Part shown: positions 1-8,600 of the stretch, in pieces
Position numbering within the stretch: position 1 is the first letter of the stretch
Layout: every line of letters starts with the position of its first letter
Source: Heyndrickxia acidicola
GTDB lineage: Bacteria > Bacillota > Bacilli > Bacillales > Bacillaceae_C
Direction: 5' to 3'
DNA length: 64,000 nt
Assembly: GCF_001636425.1 (NCBI RefSeq)
Contig: NZ_KV440953.1
Coordinates: 1,934,847 to 1,998,846, forward strand
Notes under the pieces: model-generated
Database searches by the model: none
What the model saw: only the letters and a program-made list of their open reading frames with translations
Told to the model about the DNA's origin: nothing
Translations under genes and position numbers: made by a program

Positions 1-1
1 T

Positions 2-238
2 CCTTCCTCAAGTTTTGATTTAACATTGAAAAATGGTGATTCTATCCCAATAGAAGAAAGAAACTTGGAAGAAGTTACAACACTGAATGGCACCCAGATA
101 GCACCTGAAGGCATTCAGGTTTACAATCCTGCCTTTGATGTCACTTCATCAGAGCTGATCACTGCCATCATAACAGAAAAAGGAATTTTGTACCCATCCT
201 ATACTGAAAGCATAAAGAATCAACTATTACGTTATTAA
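2..238 (+). CDS. mtnA: S-methyl-5-thioribose-1-phosphate isomerase, C-terminal part
   Basis: The gene is cut by the left edge of the window; only its last 78 codons are present, ending in TAA. The tail contains IPIEERN, then [17 protein letters not shown] and [11 protein letters not shown], which is the conserved C-terminal signature of MtnA (aIF-2B-related isomerase fold). MtnA converts methylthioribose-1-phosphate to methylthioribulose-1-phosphate in the methionine salvage pathway in the cytoplasm. Its closeness to ogt and a kinE-like kinase matches the B. subtilis mtnA region, which supports the call. A good intrinsic terminator follows 12 bases after the stop. Confidence 0.92.
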   Translation, partial: PSSSFDLTLKNGDSIPIEERNLEEVTTLNGTQIAPEGIQVYNPAFDVTSSELITAIITEKGILYPSYTESIKNQLLRY

Positions 239-250
239 GCCTTCTTTTTT

Positions 251-290
251 AGAACAAAGCGTCTTCCGATAGGCGCTTTGTTCTATTTTG
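251..290 (+). terminator. Intrinsic terminator of mtnA
   Basis: An 11-bp stem (AGAACAAAGCG / CGCTTTGTTCT) with a 12-base loop is followed by ATTTTGTTT. It lies just downstream of the mtnA stop codon. Confidence 0.85.
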
Positions 291-297
291 TTTAGAT

Positions 298-386
298 ATG
301 GCTGTATATTCATAAATTGTTGCTTATTGTTGACCGTCTGTGTGGCAGCTTTTCGTAAGCTGTTCACAAGTTTTAATACTGAACCT
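298..386. repeat. Probable decayed P1 element
   Basis: This stretch keeps pieces that match the P1 element at 42699-42853: GGCTGTATATTCATAAATTG resembles its left end, and CACAAGTTTTAATACT resembles its interior. The right end is not recognisable. It fills the gap between the mtnA terminator and the end of ogt. Confidence 0.35.
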
Positions 387-393
387 GAATTAA

Positions 394-900
394 CTATAAA
401 ACACCTTCAATCTTCAGAAGGATTTCCTTTTTATCAATTTCTTTTCCAGCATACCCTGTCATACTTTGATTTTTTCCTATTACCCTGTGGCAAGGGATGA
501 TAATTGGAAATCTATTCGCTTTATTCGCCTGTCCGACAGCGCGAACAGCCTTTTGCTTTTGGATTGCACAAGCGATATCCTGGTAGGATCTTGTTTCACC
601 ATATGGAATCTTAGTCAATTCCTTCCATACTGCTTTTTGGAATTCTGTTCCCTCAATAGAAAGAGGAATTGTAAAGTGTTTTCTTTTATTTTTAAAGTAC
701 TCCTTGAGTTCTTGGACTGCCATTCTTAATATGGGATGTCCTGGATCTTCACTATCGTTGTACTGGGTGTTTATTACTGGTATTCCTTCTTTGCCGGCTA
801 TCTTAGAATTCTCCCTGCCAAAGTAAATACCGGTTAATCCACTATCATTTGCCGTTAATACCAAAGGGCCAATTTCACTTTCTAATACGGTATAAGCCAT
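394..900 (-). CDS. ogt: Methylated-DNA--protein-cysteine methyltransferase
   Basis: This 168-residue protein repairs O6-alkylguanine in DNA by irreversible transfer of the alkyl group to its own cysteine. The active-site motif PCHRVIG is present near residues 137-143, preceded by the helix-turn-helix region with GETRSYQDIA and the RAVGQANKANRFPIIIP segment typical of the family. The length is normal for Ogt/AGT. The ATG at 900 is preceded by AAGGAGAGGGAA. The position next to mtnA and a KinE-like kinase is the B. subtilis arrangement. Confidence 0.95.
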   Translation of the reverse strand: MAYTVLESEIGPLVLTANDSGLTGIYFGRENSKIAGKEGIPVINTQYNDSEDPGHPILRMAVQELKEYFKNKRKHFTIPLSIEGTEFQKAVWKELTKIPYGETRSYQDIACAIQKQKAVRAVGQANKANRFPIIIPCHRVIGKNQSMTGYAGKEIDKKEILLKIEGVL

Positions 901-934
901 TTCCCTCTCCTTTTTTAACGTTTTTTTATCCTGC

Positions 935-1070
935 TGGTTGATTTACGCTTCAGGCACTCGCTTTCCGTGGGGCGGCCGGGAACCTCCTTCTCCTTGCTCC
1001 TGCAAGAATCTCCCTTAACCAGCTTCCCCGCAGGAGTCTTATGCCTTTACTTCGATCACGCTGGGTCCAA
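935..1070. repeat. GC-rich dispersed repeat, family G1
   Basis: A GC-rich block with GTTGATTTACG, CACTCGCTTTCCGTGGGGCG, CCGCAGGAGTCTTATGCC and CTTCGATCACG matches the fuller copy inside 57487-57625. Similar sequences are common between genes in many Bacillaceae genomes. It occupies the gap between ogt and kinE and has no coding potential I can support. Confidence 0.75.
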
Positions 1071-1122
1071 AACACCATTAAAATAAAGAACCCGAAGAAA
1101 ACGCTTGAGTTCTTTACAATAA

Positions 1123-2583
1123 TTATGAAGCATGTACAGGAATGTAGATGTGAAATGTGGAACCAGAGCCTTCTTCACTTTCCACCTCAATTTTCCCATG
1201 ATGCTCTTTAATAATTTTAAAACTGATCATCAATCCGAGGCCGGTCCCTCTTTCTTTCGTTGTATAAAATGGTTCCCCTAGCTTATTAATCTTATCTTTA
1301 GGAATTCCCATACCTTCATCTTGAATCATAATATGGACAAATTCATCTTCACCTTGCTGAATTTTGATGCGGACTTTTCCGCCATTGGGCATAACTTCAA
1401 TCGCATTTTTAATAATATTGATGAATACCTGTTTAATTTGATTTGGCTCACAAAAAACATCTGGAAGATTTCCCCGATTATCCAATTCAAATTGAACGTT
1501 GTGCATAAGCGCCTGTGCATTGAGCAAGTCAAGTGTATCATTCATTATACTATTAATCGGGTGGTTTTTAAACTCGATGGCCTGAGGTTTTGCAAGGACA
1601 AGGAAATCTGTGATAATAGACTCAATCCTGGCTAGCTCTGATGTAATGACATTAAAATAAAGAGAATGATCCTCCTTTATACTTAACTGCAAAAGCTGGA
1701 TAAACCCCTTTAGTGCCGTCATGGGATTTCGAATTTCATGAGCTATTCCTGCAGCAAGCTCTCCGACCACATTTAAGGTATCGGATTTGCGGAGCTGCTC
1801 TTGTAATGCCATTTTTTCAGTTATTTCACGAATGACGGTCAAGTTTAAATTAGAGGTAAGGTTCCCTTTTGAGCTGATTTCATAAAAATGGCCGCCGCTT
1901 TCTTCCTGCACAGGAAGAAGCATATCCGATTTCCCTTCCCGCTCAAGCTCTTCCTGATGGTGTTCTATCATTTTCCGTTCTCTTCCCTTGAAATTCAAGA
2001 GCTTTATCAGGTCCCTGCCAATCATTTTTTCCCGTGACACTCCAAGCCAGCTCGCTGCAACCGGATTAACGTCAATAATGACATTTTGTTTATTCCACAA
2101 GATCATTCCATCAAGGGTCCCCTCAAAAACCTTGCGAAATCGTTCCTCACTGTCTTTCAATGTCTGCTCAAAATAATACCGCTCACTGACATTTCTGAAG
2201 ATGGCCATATCATAACCGGCAATCGAGTGAGCCTTATACGTAAATTCGAGATTTTTCAGCTGTCCGTTTGGCATGAGAAAAACTAATTCGTCACGTACTG
2301 CCTTGTTCACTCTGGATTCTTTCATAACTTTATGAAAGTGGCTGTCTTTTTGATAGACATAATCCCAGATCTCTTTATTCATTAGTTCTTCTGAAGTACA
2401 TTCAAAAATCTTTAATGCAGAATGATTTGCAAGAACAATTCGGCCTTCATGATCAGCAAAAATAATTCCATCTATTGCTTCTGCAAACAAGCTTTTAAAT
2501 AGTTCACCGCTTCGATCTAATATGGAATTATTTCGATAGGCAAATGAGAAGCTCTCTTCCTCAAATTCCCTGCTTCTTTTCAT
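1123..2583 (-). CDS. kinE: PAS-domain sensor histidine kinase, KinE-like sporulation kinase
   Basis: A 486-residue soluble histidine kinase. Two PAS domains lie at about residues 28-135 and 145-255. The HisKA dimerisation helix carries ELAAGIAHEIRNP with the phosphorylated His near residue 282, and the C-terminal ATPase domain shows an N-box (INIIKNAIEVMPNG), a G1/F region (DEGMGIPKDKINKLGEPFYT) and GTGLGL. There is no transmembrane segment. Kinases of this kind feed phosphate into Spo0F-Spo0B-Spo0A. I use the name kinE because the neighbours (ogt, mtnA) match that locus; the B. subtilis protein is clearly longer, so this may be a shortened orthologue or a different paralogue. The ATG at 2583 follows GGAAGAAGAGG. 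Confidence 0.75.
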   Translation of the reverse strand: MKRSREFEEESFSFAYRNNSILDRSGELFKSLFAEAIDGIIFADHEGRIVLANHSALKIFECTSEELMNKEIWDYVYQKDSHFHKVMKESRVNKAVRDELVFLMPNGQLKNLEFTYKAHSIAGYDMAIFRNVSERYYFEQTLKDSEERFRKVFEGTLDGMILWNKQNVIIDVNPVAASWLGVSREKMIGRDLIKLLNFKGRERKMIEHHQEELEREGKSDMLLPVQEESGGHFYEISSKGNLTSNLNLTVIREITEKMALQEQLRKSDTLNVVGELAAGIAHEIRNPMTALKGFIQLLQLSIKEDHSLYFNVITSELARIESIITDFLVLAKPQAIEFKNHPINSIMNDTLDLLNAQALMHNVQFELDNRGNLPDVFCEPNQIKQVFINIIKNAIEVMPNGGKVRIKIQQGEDEFVHIMIQDEGMGIPKDKINKLGEPFYTTKERGTGLGLMISFKIIKEHHGKIEVESEEGSGSTFHIYIPVHAS

Positions 2584-2911
2584 CCTCTTCTTCCTTTCAT
2601 TATGATCACTATTGAAGCAAATAAATTGTGTTAAACATAGGGATCTAAATAAGTTATTACCACTCGATTCACGACTTTTTTCCTGGTGTATTCCAAAAAA
2701 ACTAAAGTATTATTAAGGAGATGAAAAATCGAAATCATGGTTTATATTGATATTTTTCGGTAATTTTATTGAAAATCCTGCGCAATTTTACATCTTTTAC
2801 GCTCTTTTTACCCAAATCATCCTTTATACCGATTTCCTGCCATTGAGCTTTTCTGCCTCCTTGATTACAATATTATGTGTACGCCATGAAGAAAGAGGTC
2901 TAACAAATCAA

Positions 2912-4663
2912 ATGAAAATAGTTTTAAGTACTTTAAACGCTAAGTATATCCATACTAACTTGGCCATCCGTTATTTAAAAGCATTTGCAGCTCCTGAATA
3001 TGAAGCTGAAATTGCAGAATATACCATTAAAGATCCGGTCATGAACATTGTGACAGATTTATTTTCAAAAAAACCGGATGTATTAGGATTCAGCTGTTAT
3101 ATATGGAACATTGAGGAAACGATCCGAGTCATTAAAATGATTCGAAAAATCATGCCGGAGCTTATTATTGTGCTTGGCGGTCCTGAAGTAACCTATGATG
3201 TTACCTATTGGCTTGACCGAATTCCTGAGGTTGACTTCATTGTTATGGGAGAAGGAGAAGAAACCTTTAAGCAGTTTTTAAAAGAAATAGACGGAGAACG
3301 TGTTCTTCAAAATGTGCATGGGCTTGCTTATAAAAAAGACGGCAAGTATGTTATTAATCCTCAAAGAAACAAAATTGATCTTAAAGAATTACCCAGTCCT
3401 TTTCGTTTCGAGGAAGATCTTTCTCACCTTCCCAAGAGGGTTATTTATGTAGAAACCAGCAGAGGCTGTCCATTTAACTGTCAATTCTGTTTATCCTCTA
3501 TTGAGGTTGGTGTGCGCTATTTCAACAGAGAGAAAATTAAGGATGACATTCGCTACTTGATGGCTAATGGAGCTAAAACCATAAAATTTGTCGATAGAAC
3601 CTTTAATATTAGCCGGAGCTACGCAATGGAAATGTTTCAGTTTTTGATTGATGAGCACCAGCCAGGTACAGTTTTTCAATTTGAAATTACCGGAGATATC
3701 ATGAGACCTGAAGTGATTGACTTTTTAAATCAAAAAGCGCCTGCTGGCTTATTCCGTTTTGAGATAGGCGTTCAATCAACAAATGACGAAACGAACGAGC
3801 TCGTTAAAAGAAGGCAGAATTTTGATAAACTTACAAGGACTGTAAGAATGGTTAAAGACGGAGGAAAAATTGATCAGCATTTAGATTTAATTGCCGGACT
3901 GCCGGAAGAAGACTATACATCCTTTCGTAAAACCTTTAATGATGTCTTCGCACTGCGGCCGGAAGAGCTTCAGCTTGGTTTCTTAAAAATGCTAAGAGGA
4001 ACAGGCTTAAGAATAAGAGCGAGTGAAAACGATTATGTATATATGGATCATGCTCCGTACGAAATTCTCGGAAATAACGTGCTTTCCTTTACTGATATCG
4101 TGCGCATTAAACAAGTAGAAGATGTATTGGAAAAATATTGGAATGACCACCGAATGGATACGACCATTGAGTATCTGACCACTCATGTCTTTGAAACGCC
4201 TTTTGATTTTTTTCAAGAATTCGGAGCTTACTGGGAAGCACAGGGATGGAGCAGAATCGGGCACCAGCTTGAGGATTTATTCAAACGTTTAAAAGCCTTT
4301 CTTCATACCAAGCTGGAGGATATAACCGTTATCGAGGGATTAATGAAGTATGATTATCTGAGTAATCAACGATTTAAACCGAGAAAATCCTGGTGGACAC
4401 ATGACCTGAATAAATCAGAACGCACGAGGATTTATGAATTCATTTCAAATGAACCTTCTATTCTTGGTGCAAGTTTTACAGAGCTTCAATTATCGGATAA
4501 AGACATATACAAGCACACCATTATTGAGAAAATGGAATTTGATCTGCCATATTATCTTGAAAATCAATCCGTTACTAAAGGTACAACCTATTCATTAATT
4601 TATTTCCATCCAACTACAGGGGCTTCGTCCATTTTTCCTGTTTCAGCCAAAACTATTTCATAA
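2912..4663 (+). CDS. B12-binding-domain radical SAM protein, DUF4080 type
   Basis: About 583 residues. The N-terminal part (residues 1-150) is a Rossmann-like B12-binding domain with LGFSCYIWNIEETI and LGGPEVTYD. The radical SAM core follows with the iron-sulfur ligands in SRGCPFNCQFC and the downstream GVQSTND segment; a C-terminal DUF4080-like region completes it. The substrate is unknown. An upstream in-frame ATG exists at 2747, but homology to the family begins at MKIVLSTLNAKYIHTN, and a GAAAGAGG site sits upstream of 2912, so I choose 2912. A strong terminator follows the gene. Confidence 0.85.
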   Translation: MKIVLSTLNAKYIHTNLAIRYLKAFAAPEYEAEIAEYTIKDPVMNIVTDLFSKKPDVLGFSCYIWNIEETIRVIKMIRKIMPELIIVLGGPEVTYDVTYWLDRIPEVDFIVMGEGEETFKQFLKEIDGERVLQNVHGLAYKKDGKYVINPQRNKIDLKELPSPFRFEEDLSHLPKRVIYVETSRGCPFNCQFCLSSIEVGVRYFNREKIKDDIRYLMANGAKTIKFVDRTFNISRSYAMEMFQFLIDEHQPGTVFQFEITGDIMRPEVIDFLNQKAPAGLFRFEIGVQSTNDETNELVKRRQNFDKLTRTVRMVKDGGKIDQHLDLIAGLPEEDYTSFRKTFNDVFALRPEELQLGFLKMLRGTGLRIRASENDYVYMDHAPYEILGNNVLSFTDIVRIKQVEDVLEKYWNDHRMDTTIEYLTTHVFETPFDFFQEFGAYWEAQGWSRIGHQLEDLFKRLKAFLHTKLEDITVIEGLMKYDYLSNQRFKPRKSWWTHDLNKSERTRIYEFISNEPSILGASFTELQLSDKDIYKHTIIEKMEFDLPYYLENQSVTKGTTYSLIYFHPTTGASSIFPVSAKTIS

Positions 4664-4706
4664 AGGACGCTTACGATTCACGGATTTAAAAGACCTTTAA
4701 ACAGAC

Positions 4707-4742
4707 AGGCTGTCGAGTTCAATCTCGACAGCCTTTTTTTTA
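4707..4742 (+). terminator. Intrinsic terminator of the radical SAM gene
   Basis: A perfect 11-bp stem AGGCTGTCGAG / CTCGACAGCCT is followed by a run of eight or more T. The convergent small gene ends at the edge of the T run. Confidence 0.9.
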
Positions 4743-4886
4743 TTTCTTTTTTGGTTTTTTACTTTTTTTGTCTTCCTTCTCTTTGTCTCGATTAAAAGGA
4801 AGCTCAAAAAATTTATCTGCATTGATATCACCGAATTCCATGCCGAATTCAGTGTTTTCAGCACTTCGATGTTTTATCCTTTTCAT
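4740..4886 (-). CDS. Small lysine-rich protein, possibly spore-associated
   Basis: A 48-residue ORF starting [18 protein letters not shown] and ending in a Lys-rich tail (KKSKKPKKK). It overlaps the end of the upstream small gene as TAATG, so it is probably translated by coupling. The TEFG-ME segment looks like the (T/S)EF site that GPR protease cuts in gamma-type SASPs; this is a resemblance only. The gene lies next to sspD, which makes a spore role plausible. I do not recognise a named family. Confidence 0.6.
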   Translation of the reverse strand: MKRIKHRSAENTEFGMEFGDINADKFFELPFNRDKEKEDKKSKKPKKK

Positions 4887-5047
4887 TATGCTCTGCCTTT
4901 TTTACCCTTTTTGGAATTTCGGTTGGCATGCTTCATAACTTCTTCACCATTCGCATATTCAGCAGAAAATTCTGTTTCTGCTATGTTCTTTTTAGGTGTA
5001 TGACTATGCTTTAGGGCTGCATTTGCTTCTGCTTTTCGCTTTGCCAT
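4886..5047 (-). CDS. Small basic protein, possible spore protein
   Basis: A 53-residue ORF ([20 protein letters not shown] at the start) with a very good ribosome site, GGAGGTAATTCAA before ATG. The middle contains [13 protein letters not shown], again close to the TEF-x-E pattern of gamma-type SASPs, and the end is Lys/Arg-rich. The N-terminal KRKA and basic tail also recall SspO. It is divergent from sspD and overlaps the next small gene by one base in TAATG. The family is not certain. Confidence 0.65.
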   Translation of the reverse strand: MAKRKAEANAALKHSHTPKKNIAETEFSAEYANGEEVMKHANRNSKKGKKGRA

Positions 5048-5227
5048 TTGAATTACCTCCTAATTAAGAATGATGCCTTTATAGATTATCCATTCTTCTT
5101 TTTGTTTACTCTGAAGGTTAACAAGTGTTTTTTTCACTTTTTTGAACGTTTTTCCACACATGTTTCCCTTTCTTTTTCTCATAATAAACTTATAGCCAAA
5201 ACATTTTGGATGAAAGGAGGAATTAAG

Positions 5228-5419
5228 ATGACTAGAAGCAGTAACAAGCTATTGGTTCCGGGTGTTGAACAATACCTTGACCAGGTAAAGTTTGAAATAG
5301 CGCAAGAATTTGGCGTACAATTAGGCTCCGATACAGTATCAAGATCTAATGGCTCTGTAGGTGGTGAAATTACAAAGCGCCTTGTAAAGCAGGCTCAATC
5401 CCAGCTTTCAGGAAAATAA
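5228..5419 (+). CDS. sspD: Alpha/beta-type small acid-soluble spore protein
   Basis: 63 residues. The sequence has the conserved GPR cleavage region [13 protein letters not shown] and the DNA-binding C-terminal part [19 protein letters not shown]. These proteins coat and protect DNA in dormant spores and are degraded at germination. The start at 5228 follows AAAGGAGGAATTAAG; a longer in-frame ORF upstream has no support. The symbol sspD rests on sequence similarity and on its place beside rsgI-sigI, as in B. subtilis. Confidence 0.92.
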   Translation: MTRSSNKLLVPGVEQYLDQVKFEIAQEFGVQLGSDTVSRSNGSVGGEITKRLVKQAQSQLSGK

Positions 5420-5445
5420 ACTTCTACGGGAATTGTCTCTATACC

Positions 5446-5486
5446 AAAAAAAGAAATTGGTTTCGTTTTAAACCAATTTCTTTTTC
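5446..5486. terminator. Bidirectional terminator between sspD and rsgI
   Basis: A long stem AAAGAAATTGGTTT / AAACCAATTTCTTT with flanking A and T runs on both sides lies between the converging ends of sspD and rsgI. Confidence 0.88.
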
Positions 5487-5494
5487 ATTTGCTA

Positions 5495-6601
5495 TTATGA
5501 ATGCTTAAATTTCCTGACACTGAAAGTATGTAAAAAGGAGTGCTCTTTCTCATATTCATGTACTTCCTTATGTTTAAAAGGTACAATTTTTCGATTTTGA
5601 TGCATACTCCACTCTTCCCTCATTTCGCCCTCCCAATGATTCCTATCGTGACGCCTGCCATGCTGTTTTTGAGAGTTGATTATTCCATTCTCTCTCCTTG
5701 CTATAGAATGCTCGAGATGAGGAGAAGATTTTTTTGATCTTATGTAGTTGGCTCCGATGGTGCTCCCATCCATATGTTTAGAAGCAGGTGTTCTTCTTGG
5801 ATATTTTGACTGTACTTCTATAATCCCTTTTGCTTCATTAGCCGCTTTATTTATTACAGGAATGTAAGCAGTATGCTCATTAGCTTGCAAGGGCTTATGA
5901 GAATTGGGTTTTGTTCCTTTCACAGCAGAAGGAGATGCATTCACTGGTTTCCTTTTATTCTCCCTCTTCCACAAATAAAGTCCTGTAGTCATCCCTTTTT
6001 GCATTGCAGCTTTACGGTCTTTGCTGGAACCTTTTTCATATAAGACGTGATCCTGATATTTTTGGACAAAATGGCTGAGCGAATTTATTTCTTGTGAAAG
6101 CTTAGATAAGTCATTTTGGCTTATCACAGATGAAATGATGATATTCTGGTTATTCTTTAAGTAGCCTAAAGCCCTGCTCCCGTTAAGAATCATTTCTGCA
6201 GCCTGCGTAAAGTTTTGATTCTTCTTTAAATCTGCCCTTCTCAATACTCTTTTGCCTTCCTCATTAAAAGATACAGCATTCAATACATCCAGATTTTTAT
6301 TTAATGCCAGTTCAATACTTGGTTTAGCATCAACTGTTACATAGGCATATGCCTTGTTTCCCTTTGCAAAAGGAACGAGGAGCAGCCCTGCTATTAAAAT
6401 AACAGCAGCAGTCGTCACAATGGCTTTACTCCGGGATAACACATATAGTCGCTGCTTCCAATCACTGTAATACGGATTAAATATAATTTCCTGGCCTACA
6501 TCATAATCCAAGTTTCTCTTTTTCCCTTTTAAAAACTCCCCTTCACTCGTCATCATGATTAAATATTTTGGCTTGACCTCTAAAATGACCCCTTTTTTCA
6601 T
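5495..6601 (-). CDS. rsgI: Anti-sigma-I factor RsgI family protein
   Basis: 368 residues. The N-terminal RsgI domain (about residues 1-55, starting KKGVILEVKPKYLIMMTSEG) binds SigI inside the cell. One transmembrane helix spans about residues 60-78. The outer part starts with the family's AYVTVDAKPSIELALNKN motif and continues to a hydrophilic, Ser/Lys/His-rich tail with no carbohydrate-binding module that I can see. It overlaps sigI as TAATG, so the pair is translationally coupled. In B. subtilis RsgI restrains SigI, a heat-responsive sigma factor linked to cell wall homeostasis. Confidence 0.9.
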   Translation of the reverse strand: MKKGVILEVKPKYLIMMTSEGEFLKGKKRNLDYDVGQEIIFNPYYSDWKQRLYVLSRSKAIVTTAAVILIAGLLLVPFAKGNKAYAYVTVDAKPSIELALNKNLDVLNAVSFNEEGKRVLRRADLKKNQNFTQAAEMILNGSRALGYLKNNQNIIISSVISQNDLSKLSQEINSLSHFVQKYQDHVLYEKGSSKDRKAAMQKGMTTGLYLWKRENKRKPVNASPSAVKGTKPNSHKPLQANEHTAYIPVINKAANEAKGIIEVQSKYPRRTPASKHMDGSTIGANYIRSKKSSPHLEHSIARRENGIINSQKQHGRRHDRNHWEGEMREEWSMHQNRKIVPFKHKEVHEYEKEHSFLHTFSVRKFKHS

Positions 6602-7347
6602 TAATCTAACCGCCCTTTTATATAATCCTTTAAATAAATAAAGTCTCCTGAAAGGATAATGGCAATAGCTATTATATATTTACGATTTCGTTCCAGAGTC
6701 TTTCTGCTGACTTCCACCTTTTTTTCTAAATCTTTCATTGGCAGACGTTTCGTTTGAAATAAAGACTCTTTTAATGAATCATCCTGAACTAAAACCGCTG
6801 CAGCTTTAAAGGCGTTTATACGAGCATCATCATGCTTTGGAGCTTGTTCCACTAAATCTTCAAAGATTAATCCGAAATTTTGCAATTTCATTCGAAAAGC
6901 AATAATTTCTTCTTTTCTTTTCTCTTCATCTTTTTTGATACGATAGTGATTAAAGGATATTGTATTTTCTAATGACTTTCCTGCCCCATTTTCATCATCT
7001 TCTTTAGTATGCTGTTCAATGCTTATATCTTTATATCTTGAACTGCTCCTGAGAAAATCAATGACTTTCCGTTTAATAACAACCTCTGCAAACGCTAATA
7101 AGGAACCGCCCTTGCTTCGGTCATATTTAAGGATGGCTTCGTGAAAAGCAATAAGGCCAATGCTAAATTCATCATCACGCTGGTCTATGTATCTTTTACA
7201 AACAGAAGAAACCACTTTTTTCACAAATGGCTGATAGTCTGCTAATAACGAATCTAAATATTTTTGCTGCCCGCTTTGAACCAGCAGCGCTTTTTCTTCA
7301 AGTGTTTTTTTATCTTTTTGAAATAATAAATTCAGCACTCGCTTCAC
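6601..7347 (-). CDS. sigI: RNA polymerase sigma factor SigI
   Basis: 248 residues. Conserved sigma-I features are the N-terminal DEFSIGLIAFHEAILKYD segment, the region-2-like SLLAFAEVVIKRKVIDFLR, and a C-terminal helix-turn-helix region (RLPMKDLEKKVEVSRKTLER). It heads the sigI-rsgI operon, is followed immediately by its anti-sigma factor, and starts at 7347. I could not assign a promoter confidently, although SigI genes are usually autoregulated. Confidence 0.92.
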   Translation of the reverse strand: MKRVLNLLFQKDKKTLEEKALLVQSGQQKYLDSLLADYQPFVKKVVSSVCKRYIDQRDDEFSIGLIAFHEAILKYDRSKGGSLLAFAEVVIKRKVIDFLRSSSRYKDISIEQHTKEDDENGAGKSLENTISFNHYRIKKDEEKRKEEIIAFRMKLQNFGLIFEDLVEQAPKHDDARINAFKAAAVLVQDDSLKESLFQTKRLPMKDLEKKVEVSRKTLERNRKYIIAIAIILSGDFIYLKDYIKGRLD

Positions 7348-7549
7348 CTCACCCTGTCGACTATTATAACAGAAATGAGATATACTGGTTTTTCGTTAAG
7401 TTTACGTTTATATTTCAACTTCGTTTATAAGTACGCTGGAATCAGATCATTTTAAGAGGGTATTTGAAGTCATTTTCATATTTTTTTCATGGATTTGTTA
7501 AGGGGCTCTGTATTTCATTTCTTGTTATTTTTTGTTTCTGGCATTAACT

Positions 7550-7622
7550 TTTAAGAGGAGTCTCCTAATGGCTTCTAACGCTTTGGAGGCTCCACAGACC
7601 GCTTCCCCCCCGGACTCTATTG
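7550..7622. repeat. Probable fragment of repeat family G1
   Basis: On the minus strand the segment reads GCGGTCTGTGGAGCCTCC ... ATTAGGAGACTCCTC, like the core of the G1 repeat. It is short and diverged. The rest of 7348-7675 shows nothing that I can assign. Confidence 0.4.
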
Positions 7623-7675
7623 GCTTTCTTTACAAACATTGACCGATTATAAACAACCCAAGCAGTGTCCATTCT

Positions 7676-8155
7676 TTACATACTTCCTCTTATCTTAATT
7701 AAGATATATCTAATAAAGAATCCCGCAACTAATCCAGGTATTATGAATAGAATCGGTAAAAAAATGGGGCCAATCAAGCGATTCTTAATTGTTACAATTG
7801 GGGAATACATTAAACCAATTGTCACGAAATAAGCTGCAAACGCAAACGGAATGTAAGAAAATTGGCTTTCTCTCTCCAAAGAATTTTTATATGCATCCCA
7901 CATGGCAAACATATATATACATGGATAAAACATCAACCATTGATAATTAACGATTTCTCCTGCTAGTCTTGTATCTCCCAAAAAACTAAGCATAATTGCC
8001 TTATTAAAATGGCTCTGTCCGTTTACAAGAAATTCTAAAAATAAAAACAAAAAACCTTTGATATACTTCCCGGATAATAATTGAGGAAAGCCCGGAAATG
8101 CAATGCTCCATAATATGGCTTCCAGAGGGGCTACCTTTTTCATATATCTGCCCAT
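7676..8155 (-). CDS. Small multi-pass membrane protein of unknown function
   Basis: 159 residues with about four to five hydrophobic segments. The N-terminal AFPGFPQLLSGKYIKGFLFL stretch resembles the glycine-rich first helix of TM2-like membrane proteins, but I do not recognise the family. Two start codons are possible (8155 and 8143); neither has a strong ribosome site. It stands alone between sigI and prfC. Confidence 0.65.
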   Translation of the reverse strand: MGRYMKKVAPLEAILWSIAFPGFPQLLSGKYIKGFLFLFLEFLVNGQSHFNKAIMLSFLGDTRLAGEIVNYQWLMFYPCIYMFAMWDAYKNSLERESQFSYIPFAFAAYFVTIGLMYSPIVTIKNRLIGPIFLPILFIIPGLVAGFFIRYILIKIRGSM

Positions 8156-8431
8156 TCTATAAAGCCCAGCAAGCGAACCGGCCTATTTTTTTTATTAAGG
8201 GAACTAAAAATAAAATAATAATATGTAATAATTTTTTATAATGGTTCTGTATATGATTGCCGCATTGCATAGTGGGCCCTCCTCAACAAATCGTATTTAT
8301 AGAATGCCCTCATAAAATAAAAATATGTTATCAAATCATCTTTTTACATTTTATTACAAATCATTTTTTGTTTTATGCGTGCTTACTCACCATATTTTTT
8401 GCTAAGGTTAAAATTCTAAACTATAGTCACT

Positions 8432-8511
8432 GGCACTGATAGAGGACTCTATCATTTTTTACGAATGAGCTAAAAAACGAGAAGTTATCAACATAGTAAT
8501 ATAACAGAGCC
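8432..8511. repeat. P2 palindromic element, 5' hairpin arm lost
   Basis: The element begins GGCACTGATAGAGGACTC and ends ATATAACAGAGCC. It keeps the 3' arm (GAATGAGCTAAAAAACGAG, then AGTTATCAACATAG) but lacks the 5' arm of the palindrome. It is flanked by TAGTCACT on the left and TAGTCATT on the right, an 8-bp target duplication with one mismatch. Confidence 0.8.
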
Positions 8512-8550
8512 TAGTCATTAGAAAACACTCATGCGAAAAGAGCTTAAATG

Positions 8551-8592
8551 AAAAAGGGCACTGGATTTTTAAAAACCAGGTGCCCTTTTATT
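8551..8592. terminator. Terminator downstream of prfC
   Basis: A stem AAAAGGGCAC / GTGCCCTTTT with an inner TGG/CCA extension and A/T runs on both sides, located just after the prfC stop codon on the minus strand. Confidence 0.85.
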
Positions 8593-8600
8593 TCATTTTT

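Noticed and set aside
2747-2911. Upstream extension of the radical SAM gene
   Set aside because: The added 55 residues are hydrophobic, unlike the family, and 2912 has its own ribosome site.
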